From Shewanella nanhaiensis (GTDB taxonomy: Bacteria > Pseudomonadota > Gammaproteobacteria > Enterobacterales > Shewanellaceae): a stretch of DNA of 64,000 nucleotides. Shown in pieces: positions 45,790-53,581 of the stretch (within the stretch, counting starts at the first letter, position 1; each line of letters opens with the position of its first letter). The position numbers were made by a program, and so were the translations under genes. The notes under the pieces were generated by a model that was given only the letters and a program-made list of their open reading frames with translations, had not been told where the DNA came from and did not search any database. The stretch covers positions 124,001 through 188,000 of the forward strand of contig NZ_JAHZST010000008.1 of assembly GCF_019457885.1 (NCBI RefSeq), given 5' to 3'.

Positions 45790-46443
45790 ATGGCGCTACA
45801 TACAGGGCTAGAGATAGATCCGAACGTGGATCAATACACTTCATTATTTGAATCAATCGTACAAGATGTTGCTGATAATGGTTACAGCATTAAAACCAAC
45901 GCCTTACCGGTTGAACTGGCTCAAAAACTGAGTGCACGAGCGCAAGCCATATCAGACACCCACTTTAAAGCCGCTGGCATAGGTCGAAGCAATGAGCTGA
46001 TGTTAGATACTCAGATCCGCAGCGACGAGATCTGTTGGATTGTTGGCGACAGTGAGCTCGGTGCCAGCTGGTTAAACTGGGTTGAGGGACTGAAACAGTA
46101 CGTCAACCGCACGCTATTTTTGGGACTTGATGAGTTTGAAAGTCACTTTGCTCACTATAGCGAAGGGGATTTTTATCAAAAGCATAAAGACGCTTTTCGT
46201 GGTGAATCAAACCGAATTCTAACCTTAGTGGCATACCTCAATGAGGATTGGAGTGAAGAGTGTGGCGGCGAGCTTCTGGTCTATCCCGATGACTCAGATG
46301 AGGTGATAGCCAAAGTAGCTCCTCATTTCGGCACTATTGTGGTCTTTATGAGTGAAGAGTTCCCCCATGAAGTACTGCCAGCTAAGTGCGATCGCTACTC
46401 TATCGCCACTTGGTTTAGACGTAAGTCAGATAAGTTGAGTTAG
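45790..46443 (+). CDS. 2OG-Fe(II) oxygenase family protein
   Basis: 217 residues, prolyl-4-hydroxylase-like fold. The iron ligands are visible as His132 and Asp134 (YQKHKDAF) and His193 (EEFPHEVLP), with Arg202 (DRYSIATWFR) for 2-oxoglutarate. AYLNEDWSEECGGELLVYPD is the usual strand pair. The target (protein or small molecule) is unknown. It is cytoplasmic, with no signal sequence. Confidence 0.85.
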   Translation: MALHTGLEIDPNVDQYTSLFESIVQDVADNGYSIKTNALPVELAQKLSARAQAISDTHFKAAGIGRSNELMLDTQIRSDEICWIVGDSELGASWLNWVEGLKQYVNRTLFLGLDEFESHFAHYSEGDFYQKHKDAFRGESNRILTLVAYLNEDWSEECGGELLVYPDDSDEVIAKVAPHFGTIVVFMSEEFPHEVLPAKCDRYSIATWFRRKSDKLS

Positions 46444-46454
46444 GCTAAGAAGGG

Positions 46455-47070
46455 CGGCACTTTGTGCCTGCGAGAGCGCTGTGCTTCGAGGTCGTTCGCA
46501 GGCTCACTACTAGGACGCTACGCTGCGATAAGTTCAAGAGATAGATGCTGTTGATCTTCTCAGTGACCTCTGTGGTGGATCGCTTTTATTTTGGTGTTTT
46601 GAAGAAGGGCGGCACTTTGTGCCTGCGAGTATGATGCGCTTCTAGTTTCGAGTTAAAAGATGTTAAAGAAAGAGCTGTCTCACCACAGAGCGCTGCGCTA
46701 CACGGAGTTCACGGAGGAAAAACTGGAGGTTGGAGCAAAGTGCCTAGGACGGCACTGCGTGCCTGCGAGGTCGTTCGCAAGCTCACTACTAGGACGCTGC
46801 GCTGCGATAAGTTCAAGAGATAGATGCTGTTGATCTTCTCTGTGACCTCCGTGTTCTCTGTGGTGGGTCGCTTTTATCTTGGTGTTTTGAAGAAGGACGG
46901 CACTGCGTGCCTGCGAGGTCGTTCGCAAGCTCACTACTAAGACGCTGCGCTGCGATAAGTTCAAGAGATAGATGCTGTTGATCTTCTCTGTGACCTCCGT
47001 GTTCTCTGTGGTAAATCGCTTTTATCTGGGTGTTTTGAAGAAGGGCGGCACTTTGTGTCTGCGAGAACGT
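46455..47070. repeat. 148-bp tandem repeat array
   Basis: Four full or partial units with the shared core GAGGTCGTTCGCAAGCTCAC (46487, 46766, 46914; a decayed end at 47060). The two best units, 46761-46908 and 46909-47055, are almost identical. Each also carries a stretch of the type CTCTGTGGTGGATCGC/CCACAGAG common in intergenic repeats. The minus-strand frames through it repeat the same peptide and have no start context; they are not genes. Confidence 0.75.
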
Positions 47071-47076
47071 TCGCAA

Positions 47077-47367
47077 TTAGTCGTTTAGTCTTGTCATCGC
47101 TTTTTTATACACATCACTGCGCTCGCGTTTGCCAACGGCAAGGACAGTTACAATGACCACGTCATCTTGCACTTGGTACACTAAGCGGTAGCCAGATTGG
47201 CGTAATTTGATCTTGTACATGTTATCTGTGCCAGATAACTTGGCCGCAGGAACGTGTGGATTCGTTAAGCGCTCAATGAGCTTCTTCTTAAATTGTTTTT
47301 GTAATGTCGAACCGAGCTTTTTCCACTCTTTAAGAGCGCTTACTTTAAATTCGAGATTATAGGTCAT
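47077..47367 (-). CDS. relE: RelE-family toxin
   Basis: 96 residues, RelE/ParE fold: EFKVSALKEWKKLGSTLQKQFKKKL, VPAAKLSGTDNMYKIKLRQSGYRLVYQV, and VGKRERSDVYKKA. The conserved Arg/Lys residues of ribosome-dependent mRNA endonucleases are present. It overlaps the antitoxin gene by 11 bp. Its stop codon touches the last unit of the 148-bp repeat array. Confidence 0.9.
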   Translation of the reverse strand: MTYNLEFKVSALKEWKKLGSTLQKQFKKKLIERLTNPHVPAAKLSGTDNMYKIKLRQSGYRLVYQVQDDVVIVTVLAVGKRERSDVYKKAMTRLND

Positions 47368-47605
47368 CGATACTGACCGAAACGCTGGCTTCAGACTCTC
47401 GCTCTTTCGCTATAATTTGCAGCTCAAGATCTTCAAGTTTATCCATCATCATTTCGTATGCTTCAGCAGGCACGCAGTAAAATGCGGGCTCATTTCGGTT
47501 TAATACTGCTACTGGCTCACCATAGCCACTTAATGCGACTTTCATAGGGTTCGTTTTCAACTCTGTAATGCTTGCAGCAACATCAGACAATATTCTAGAG
47601 GTCAT
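47357..47605 (-). CDS. StbD/RelB-type (Phd/YefM-like) antitoxin
   Basis: 82 residues. The N-terminal DNA-binding part ILSDVAASITELKTNPMKVALSGYGEPVAVLNRNEPAFYCVPAEAYEMMMD matches StbD, and the acidic C-terminal helix (LEDLELQIIAKERE) should wrap the toxin. It is the first gene of the pair; the complex usually represses its own promoter. No clear operator was seen upstream. Confidence 0.88.
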   Translation of the reverse strand: MTSRILSDVAASITELKTNPMKVALSGYGEPVAVLNRNEPAFYCVPAEAYEMMMDKLEDLELQIIAKERESEASVSVSIDDL

Positions 47606-47795
47606 TTAATCGGTCCATTAATAGGTCTTCTATCTGGTCATTTTAGTAGCAGTCAAATGGTATAGCAAGGCATTTAGCGGAGACCTGCTAGGGCGACTCA
47701 CTTGAGTACGGAACGCTTCGCTTACGGAATAGCCTATGGCTACAGGAACGCATTGCTTACAGTTGAAGCAACACTGAGCATTTGCCATTGCCGTC

Positions 47796-47816
47796 ATCCC
47801 GGGCTTGTTCCGGGAT
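47796..47816. repeat. ATCCCGG palindromic repeat
   Basis: ATCCCGG-N7-CCGGGAT. This is the widely dispersed GTCATCCCGGG...TTCCGGGATCC intergenic palindrome of many proteobacteria. Confidence 0.7.
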
Positions 47817-48108
47817 CCATTCTTTTGAACTTAAGCGATGAAAGGCGGGCTGCTATAAATTCAAGAGATAAAGGCTTTAGTTGTTGCCGTTGCACTTCTC
47901 CGTGGCCTACGTGGTGAATAGCATTTATCTTGGTGTTTTAAAGAAGGGCGGCACTTTGTGCCTGCGAGGTCGTTCGCAGGCTCACAGCGCTGGTTTTCTG
48001 CTTGATGGTTGTCCCATCATTTGGTCCGTTATATTTTGCTTTCTTGATATCGGGTGAGGTGTTGAAGGCCATACCTTCATTGTGATCTATAACCTGCGGT
48101 GAGCGAAT

Positions 48109-48198
48109 GTGTAGATACTTCTGCGAGACGCTGTGAAGCCATCCCTGGCCGCTTTACGGTTTCATCCCTGAAACCGAAACTCGCAGCTGCATCTACAC
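48109..48198 (-). repeat. Structured palindromic repeat, copy C
   Basis: Reverse-oriented relative of copies A and B (50.3-50.7 kb). Outer stem GTGTAGAT/ATCTACAC (8 bp), middle stem CTGCGAG/CTCGCAG, apical stem CGGTTTC/GAAACCG with loop ATCCCT. The middle stem is the same in all copies, while the outer and apical stems differ in sequence yet remain paired. Confidence 0.65.
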
Positions 48199-49183
48199 TG
48201 GTTGTTGAACAGAAAAGGTATCTCTTCGATTTGGCTTTCTTATTGTTTTTTCTGCTTTTGATTTTCTCAGTGGCCTACGTGTTCTCAGTGGTGAATCGCT
48301 TTTATCTTGGTGTTGTTATGAGAGTCGGGCTTCGCCCTGCGAGGTCGTTCGCAGGCTCACTGCTAGGACGCTACGCTTCGAGAGCAGTCTCACCACGGAG
48401 CGCTGCGCTACACAGAGTCCGCGGAGGAAAGGCTGGAGGTAGAAGCAAAGAGGCTTTTGTTTGTGCTCCTCTCTGTGGCCTACGTGTTCTCAGTGGTAAA
48501 TCGCTTTTATCTTGCTGTTTTGAAGAAGGACGCTGTGCTGCTAGTTTCGAGTTAAAAGTCTTTAGAGCAAGAACAAAGGTTAGAGCGCCTTATCACACAG
48601 ATCACGAGGAAAGGCTGGAGGGGGAAAAGCTGTATTTCGTTTGCTAATCGCTGTTAATGACTCTGTTTAAATTCTTCTAAGGCTCTTCACTCTGCTAACT
48701 CCGCTTGAGCTGAAATCTGGAGCTAGGTTAGTGATTGCTTAAGTAACTGTAATACATTAAGTAATTTGAAATTAATCAGTAAAAATGCTGATGGACATAT
48801 TGTATACATAGCGATATATTGCCTTGCAACATAACAAGGACGAACCCCAAAGCTCTCATAGCGAATGGCGGATACCTGAAACAGGGATGTGTATCAGTTT
48901 ATCTGTCAAGTCGTCACGACTTGATACCTGTCAGGGCCTAGGATGGCACTGCGTGCCTGCGAGGTCGTTCGCAAGCTCACTCCGAGGACGCTGCGCTTCT
49001 AGTTCCGAGTTAAAAGCCTTAAGAACAAAGGCAAGAGCTATTTCACCACTGAGCGCTTCACAGAGAGCACAGAGTTCACGGAGAAGGGATGGAGATAAAG
49101 CAAACACTGTCCATGTTGTAAAAACTATCTTGTTTTTGGGATCTATTAAGCCGTTATATGATCAAGTAAGAAGGAGTTTCTCA

Positions 49184-50230
49184 GTGGAAAGAAAGCATCA
49201 AGTATTTGTCTCTTCAACCTATAGGGATTTAGTAGAGGAGAGAAAGGAAGTAATTCATGCTTTGTTAGAACTAGACTGCATTCCTGCTGGTATGGAACTC
49301 TTTCCTGCAACAGACGAAGATGCGTGGTCACTTATTACGGAGGTCATAGATGATTGCGATTACTACTTACTTATTCTTGCCGGAAAATACGGATCCACTA
49401 ACAAAGAGGGGATTGGATATACAGAAATGGAATTCGATTACGCTATAGCGCAAGGAAAACCAGTTATATGCTTTGTTCATGAGGATATTGAGCTACTGGT
49501 TTCCAGTAAGGTAGAGTCATCCGAAAAAGGAAAAGAAAGGCTGTTAGCCTTTATGGAAAAGGCTAAAGAAAAACATTGTAAATTTTGGTCTTCTGCTCCA
49601 GACCTAGGCGGGAAGGTTTCTAGGAGTTTAATTCAACTTAAGAAAAAGCACCCTTCAGATGGCTGGGTACCAGGAAGATTTGCTGCTGATCAAAAGATGC
49701 TTGCTGAAATGGAAAAAATGAGAGCCAAAATAGCAGAGTTAGAAATGGAGGCCTTAATCAGCAAGGATGCCCCGCCAGAAAACATTGACCAGCTTAAAAG
49801 TGGAAGTGATGAGTATTTTATACCTCAGAAATTAAATGTTGATGATGAAGGTGCTCCTGAAGAACATAACCTAGGTGTTAGTTGGGATCGACTGTTCTCT
49901 TATTGTGGGCCTGAGTTAGCTGGTGAATGTACATCGGTTGAACTTAGAGAAAAAATGATATTGGCATACTGGCATGCAGTTCCCAGAGAAATTCGTGAAT
50001 TTAACCACTACAACGGTATTGGCATGCCATATGTTTGTGAAGATCAAATAAGTGTTCAGCTTCAGGCTCTTGGCCTTATGGAGCACGGAACGAAAAAGCG
50101 TGCGGTTTCAGACAATAATACTTATTGGAAATTAACGCCGTACGGAGAAAAATACCTTATCCAAATTCGTGCTATTCGAAAAAGCCCTAACAAATCAATG
50201 CAGCAGATCGCTGACGCGTCAGCTGATTGA
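49184..50230 (+). CDS. DUF4062-domain protein carried on an integron-type cassette
   Basis: 348 residues. The start is GTG 49184 with AAGGAG seven bases upstream; a longer frame to 48824 reads through repeats. Residues 3-90 form the DUF4062 domain (HQVFVSSTYRDLVEERKEVIHALLELDCIPAGMELFPA ... DDCDYYLLILAGKYG ... YTEMEFDYAI), a TIR/flavodoxin-like fold often found in STAND-type and defence-associated proteins. A coiled segment follows (MLAEMEKMRAKIAELEMEAL), then a C-terminal region with a possible winged-helix ending (YWKLTPYGEKYLIQIR). The stop codon lies within an attC-like site. Codon use is more AT-rich than that of its neighbours. A role in defence is only suggested by family context. Confidence 0.8.
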   Translation: MERKHQVFVSSTYRDLVEERKEVIHALLELDCIPAGMELFPATDEDAWSLITEVIDDCDYYLLILAGKYGSTNKEGIGYTEMEFDYAIAQGKPVICFVHEDIELLVSSKVESSEKGKERLLAFMEKAKEKHCKFWSSAPDLGGKVSRSLIQLKKKHPSDGWVPGRFAADQKMLAEMEKMRAKIAELEMEALISKDAPPENIDQLKSGSDEYFIPQKLNVDDEGAPEEHNLGVSWDRLFSYCGPELAGECTSVELREKMILAYWHAVPREIREFNHYNGIGMPYVCEDQISVQLQALGLMEHGTKKRAVSDNNTYWKLTPYGEKYLIQIRAIRKSPNKSMQQIADASAD

Positions 50231-50240
50231 GGCGTTATGT
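50185..50240 (+). other. Integron attC recombination site
   Basis: Core ends TAAC (50188-50191) and GTTA (50234-50237). Inside, TCAAT-G-CAGC (50195-50204) pairs with GCTG-ATTGA (50222-50230), leaving the single G at 50200 unpaired, the extrahelical base typical of attC. The order TAACAA-TCAAT...ATTGA-GGCGTTA closely resembles short attC sites such as that of aadA7. The outermost bases CCCTAAC and GTTATGT deviate slightly from RYYYAAC/GTTRRRY. No integrase gene is in the window. Confidence 0.7.
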
Positions 50241-50278
50241 GAGCAGTTTAATTTTCTACAACTAAATTAAGGGAAATA

Positions 50279-50317
50279 ATGAAATTTGATCATGAAATAG
50301 AAACAAAGGGGTCGTAG
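50279..50317 (+). pseudogene. Truncated start of a second cassette gene
   Basis: After the attC, 45 bp downstream of GTTA, AAGGGAAATA precedes an ATG giving MKFDHEIETKGS and then a stop. The reading is cut where structured repeat A begins (50303), so this looks like the first codons of a cassette gene broken by repeat insertion. The original product cannot be identified. Confidence 0.5.
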
Positions 50318-50443
50318 CCCATTGACCTAAATCGAAGAGATAAACAACTCAGTGTGAACGCGACTGCGAGCTTCCAAAACATGGAAGTTTTGGTAGAGCT
50401 CACACGGATGTGCTTGCAGCGGCTCGCAGAAGTATTTGCACAT
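50303..50443 (+). repeat. Structured palindromic repeat, copy A
   Basis: 141 bp, about 90% identical to copy B. It shares ACAAAGG and ACCTAAATCGAAGAG leaders, middle stem CTGCGAG/CTCGCAG (50364-50370, 50423-50429) and apical stem CCAAAAC/GTTTTGG. The 60-90 codon frames through the copies are not genes. Confidence 0.75.
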
Positions 50444-50525
50444 TAAGGTCGTTCACTCACATCCGTGTGATCACGACATTCGTATATCCATATACAGCGA
50501 CAATCAAGACACCCAGAATTGTTTA

Positions 50526-50665
50526 ACAAAGGTCTCGCAACCAATTAACCTAAATCGAAGAGATAAACAACTCAGTGTGAATGCGGCTGCGAGCTTCCAA
50601 AACATGGAAGTTTTGGTAGAGCTCACAGGGATGTGCTTGCAGCGGTTCGCAGAAGTGTTCACACA
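50526..50665 (+). repeat. Structured palindromic repeat, copy B
   Basis: 140 bp. Same layout as copy A, with outer stem GTGTGAA/TTCACAC intact. It begins 83 bp after copy A and ends just before the left direct repeat of the pilin gene. Confidence 0.75.
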
Positions 50666-50671
50666 TCGGCA

Positions 50672-50705
50672 TGCTGCAAGCAATAAACACCATTGAAGCA
50701 ATGGT
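50672..50705 (+). repeat. Left 34-bp direct repeat flanking the pilin gene
   Basis: Identical to 51462-51495 at 33 of 34 positions (G/A at 50698). It contains the hairpin ACCATTG/CAATGGT (50689-50705). Confidence 0.85.
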
Positions 50706-50866
50706 TACCTACAAACCATCAAACACCAACTCAGTCCAACCCCCCCGATGAAACCATAAAAAAGATACTTCAAACTTGTTATTCGACAAGTTCCCCCACC
50801 TTGTTAAAGGTGATATATAAAATTACTTTGGTTACACTAGTAAACATGTGTTTTGTGGAGAAAAGT

Positions 50867-51424
50867 ATGCAAAAAGCAAGTGTTATTAGACATTATAACC
50901 AAGGATTCACTTTGATCGAATTGGTGGTGGTGATTATTATTCTTGGGATTTTGGCTGTTACCGCGGCACCTAAATTTATAAACCTTTCCTCAGATGCTCA
51001 GGCTAGTACATTAAAAGGTATGGCTGGAGCGATGAAAAGCTATGTCAGTATGTCGGTAAGCGAAGGTTATATTAAAGGGAGAGAAATTAATGTAGTCGGC
51101 TCCAATGCTAATACATATCAAATTGATGATGTTGGTTTGATCACTGGTGTTCCCCGTGGTGATGATGACACGCTAACTGGTGAGGGCACTGATGGTAACT
51201 TGTTGCCTGAAATTTACGAGGCAATTGAGCTGGATGTAGCAGCGGCTGATATGGTACATGCTCGCAGAGCAATTAATGGTTGGTGGGCGCCAGTATTGAC
51301 ATATAAAAGCAAGGTTTCAGTGAGTGTTCCTACCGCAACACAAATTATCGCAACCAATTGTTATGTAGATTATCAGCCAAACCCAGGAAAGGCGGATGTA
51401 TTGGCTGTGACATCGGGCTGTTAA
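50867..51424 (+). CDS. MSHA-type type IV pilin
   Basis: 185 residues. The start is ATG 50867 with GGAG six bases upstream; a longer frame to 50693 reads repeat DNA. The prepilin leader [13 protein letters not shown] is cut before Phe (G/FTLIEL), followed by the hydrophobic helix [18 protein letters not shown]. The C-terminus has two Cys (ATNCYVDY and VTSGC) that should close a disulfide loop, as in MshA. The assembly genes are absent from the window. The gene is bracketed by direct repeats. Confidence 0.88.
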   Translation: MQKASVIRHYNQGFTLIELVVVIIILGILAVTAAPKFINLSSDAQASTLKGMAGAMKSYVSMSVSEGYIKGREINVVGSNANTYQIDDVGLITGVPRGDDDTLTGEGTDGNLLPEIYEAIELDVAAADMVHARRAINGWWAPVLTYKSKVSVSVPTATQIIATNCYVDYQPNPGKADVLAVTSGC

Positions 51425-51461
51425 TATAGTTATTTATTAACTTTTAAAACGGCTCAGCCCC

Positions 51462-51495
51462 TGCTGCAAGCAATAAACACCATTGAAACAATGGT
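51462..51495 (+). repeat. Right 34-bp direct repeat flanking the pilin gene
   Basis: Second copy of the 50672-50705 sequence, 38 bp after the pilin stop. The two copies are 790 bp apart in phase and enclose only the pilin gene. Confidence 0.85.
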
Positions 51496-51674
51496 GGTCT
51501 ATAAACTATGTAAATAACCTCAACTCATCGTCAATCTTTAGTATTATCCTCTGAGCTATATACTCAAACCATTTCAAGGTGCTGGATTCAGCTAAAACTG
51601 ATTGGTATAAGGGTTAAACCTTGTTAGTGTAGAAGCTAAATATAATAAAAATCTCATTATGTGAAGGATCACTT

Positions 51675-52862
51675 ATGTCTGAGGTTCGCTCTGAATACCT
51701 CTATCCTTGTCATGGTATTCATTCAGCACTGCCCAAAGGGCGTGCGTCGGGTCAATTGACCATATGTAAAACCCATCTGATGTTCACGGTTAACGACAAG
51801 AGAGTTCAACTTGGCTTTGCCGAGCTTGAGATCTCTCAAGGTGGTGCCAGTGATAGATTGATCTTCTTTAACCACCCCGCGTGTGCCGATTGGCGCTTTT
51901 ACTGCTCCGATCGCTCTGTATTAAAAAACCCCTACTTAAAACAAGCACCGCATCTAAATAGCGTGATGACGAAAGCGACCCGTAAACGTCAATTTAATTG
52001 GTTAGTGCTCACTGTGGTGGTTTTGCTGTGCGTGTTAGTGCCTGTGGGGCTGCTGGCCAATTTAGGTACCGGCAGTAAGATGATTGCTAAGCAGATTCCC
52101 GTTGAGTGGGAGGAGACGCTAGGGTCATCGAGCTTCGATCAATACTCATTGCAGAGTGAGTTGATGGATGAGCAGCGCGGCGAGCTTTTATTAACGCCTT
52201 TAGTTCAGCCTCTATTGGAGGTTCTACCGAATAAGCGTTACCAATATCAATTTTATATCAGTGATGACTCAGAGCTAAATGCCTTTGCCCTGCCAGGTGG
52301 CGTGGTGGTGATCAACTCTGGATTGATCTTGGCGGCGGATTCACCAGAGGAGCTGCTCGGTGTGCTGAGCCATGAGATTGTCCATGTGCGTGAGCAACAC
52401 GGGATCCGTAACCTTATTTCAAGTGCGGGCACCTATCTCATTTTAAGTGCCATTCTTGGGGATGTTTCCGGCTTGATGGCCGTGGTGGTCGATTCGGCTC
52501 CACTGTTGATAAATCAAGGTTACTCCCGCCAGTTTGAGACCCAAGCGGACGAACAAGGCTTCGATATATTAGTAACCGCTAACATCGATCCTAAAGGCCT
52601 ACCGCTGTTCTTTAATAAGCTGCTGGATAAAGAGGCCAAGATGTTGGAGAGCATTGAGGATGAAGATCAGCGTGGCTTGATTGAAACGGGTCTTGGGTTT
52701 CTCAGCTCACACCCTGCTACCAAAGACCGCATTGAGAACCTGCAGACTAGAGCCGAGAACATAGATGCTGAGTTTATTGTGCTAGATGAGGCGTTTTTTA
52801 AGCTGCAAGATGAAGTGGCAGAGTTTGTTGTTAAACATGAAAAGCCAGAAAGTGGCTTGTAA
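51675..52862 (+). CDS. Membrane M48-family metallopeptidase with PH-like N-terminus
   Basis: 395 residues. Residues 1-95 form a small beta-rich domain (SGQLTICKTHLMFTVNDKRVQLGFAELEI) like the PH/GRAM-type N-terminal domain of some M48 proteases. One membrane helix is at about 108-130, then the M48 domain with zinc motif SHEIVHVREQHG (HExxH) and the third ligand in ETQADEQGFD. It is probably anchored in the inner membrane with the catalytic part outside. It is the first gene of a four-gene unit with three AIM24 paralogues (gaps 25, 28 and 11 bp), which suggests a shared envelope quality-control role (inference). Confidence 0.87.
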   Translation: MSEVRSEYLYPCHGIHSALPKGRASGQLTICKTHLMFTVNDKRVQLGFAELEISQGGASDRLIFFNHPACADWRFYCSDRSVLKNPYLKQAPHLNSVMTKATRKRQFNWLVLTVVVLLCVLVPVGLLANLGTGSKMIAKQIPVEWEETLGSSSFDQYSLQSELMDEQRGELLLTPLVQPLLEVLPNKRYQYQFYISDDSELNAFALPGGVVVINSGLILAADSPEELLGVLSHEIVHVREQHGIRNLISSAGTYLILSAILGDVSGLMAVVVDSAPLLINQGYSRQFETQADEQGFDILVTANIDPKGLPLFFNKLLDKEAKMLESIEDEDQRGLIETGLGFLSSHPATKDRIENLQTRAENIDAEFIVLDEAFFKLQDEVAEFVVKHEKPESGL

Positions 52863-52887
52863 AAATCATAAACGATAAAAGGGAAAT

Positions 52888-53553
52888 ATGATGGAAGCAA
52901 AAATAATGGGCTCACAAGCCTTTTCCTACATAGATATCGATCTGGAACCAGGTGAAACAGTGATTGCTGAATCTGATGCCATGAGCAGTATGGATGCTGA
53001 TTTGGATTTGACAGCAACCTTCAACGGCGGCTTTTTTAAGGGGCTACTGAAGAAGTTTTTTGGCGGTGAAACTCTGTTTATTAGCCGCTATAGCAATAAT
53101 ACCTCGGCGCCTAAGCGAGTGACTTTAGTGCAGCCTGTTCCCGGTGAGATCCGCTGTTATGAGCTCAATGGTGATGAGTTTAATCTTCAGCCAGGCGCGT
53201 ATTTGGCATCGACTGACGGGGTTAAGTTGGGTCTGAGATGGGCGGGCTTTGTCTCCTTTATTGCTCGCGAGGGCCTGTTTAAGCTGACGGTAACCGGTGA
53301 GGGTAAGGTCTGGTATGGCGCATATGGTGCCCTGCTGGAGAAGGAGATCGACGGGGAATACATTGTCGATACCTCTCACTTGGTGGCTTACGAGCCCGGA
53401 ATTAAGCTAAAACTGCAGTTAGCGGGTGGGATCTTCTCTAGCTTCTTTGGTGGTGAAGGCTTAGTGACACGTGTGGAGGGCAAAGGGAAGATTATTGTCC
53501 AGAGCCGCAGTGTTTCAGGTCTTGCTGGTTGGTTAAATCCAAAGTTCAGATAA
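52888..53553 (+). CDS. AIM24/TIGR00266 family protein, copy 1
   Basis: 221 residues of double-psi-like beta-strand repeats: ETVIAESDAMSSMDADLDL, GGETLFISRY, PGEIRCYELNG, GEGKVWYGAYGALLEKEIDGEYIVDTSHLVAYE and FGGEGLVTRVEGKGKIIVQSRS. No signal peptide or catalytic motif. Bacterial members of this family have no firmly assigned function. It is the most divergent of the three paralogues. Confidence 0.85.
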   Translation: MMEAKIMGSQAFSYIDIDLEPGETVIAESDAMSSMDADLDLTATFNGGFFKGLLKKFFGGETLFISRYSNNTSAPKRVTLVQPVPGEIRCYELNGDEFNLQPGAYLASTDGVKLGLRWAGFVSFIAREGLFKLTVTGEGKVWYGAYGALLEKEIDGEYIVDTSHLVAYEPGIKLKLQLAGGIFSSFFGGEGLVTRVEGKGKIIVQSRSVSGLAGWLNPKFR

Positions 53554-53581
53554 TTGTGATAGTTGAGGGGGAAGATAGATA

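Larger units (their letters stand above)
47606..49152. other. Repeat-dense region without genes
   Basis: About 1.5 kb. It contains the CCCGG-type palindrome at 47796-47816, copies of the CGTTCGCAGGCTCAC repeat family at about 47965, 48341 and 48961, and structured repeat C (48109-48198). The 182-codon frame at 48099-48647 runs through these repeats and is not a believable protein. CATAACAAGG at 48830-48839 resembles the 5' end of an attC site, but no matching 3' half is near it. Confidence 0.6.

Noticed and set aside
46698..47076. Two overlapping minus-strand frames of 87-88 codons with near-identical peptides
   Set aside because: They are translations of successive units of the 148-bp array and have no start signals.
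48099..48647. 182-codon plus-strand frame
   Set aside because: It runs through structured repeat C and the CGTTCGCAGGCTCAC repeats, has no ribosome site, and gives a biased Arg/Ser/Ala-rich peptide; it is repeat DNA without stops.
48826..49160. attC made of CATAACAAGG (48830) and GCCGTTATATG (49150)
   Set aside because: Beyond TAAC/GTTA the two ends are not complementary and are over 300 bp apart; at best a site broken by repeats.
50520..50535. GTTTAACAAAGG as the 5' end of another attC
   Set aside because: The core fits RYYYAAC, but the downstream sequence is structured repeat B, which also occurs at copy A without this core, and no paired 3' half was found.
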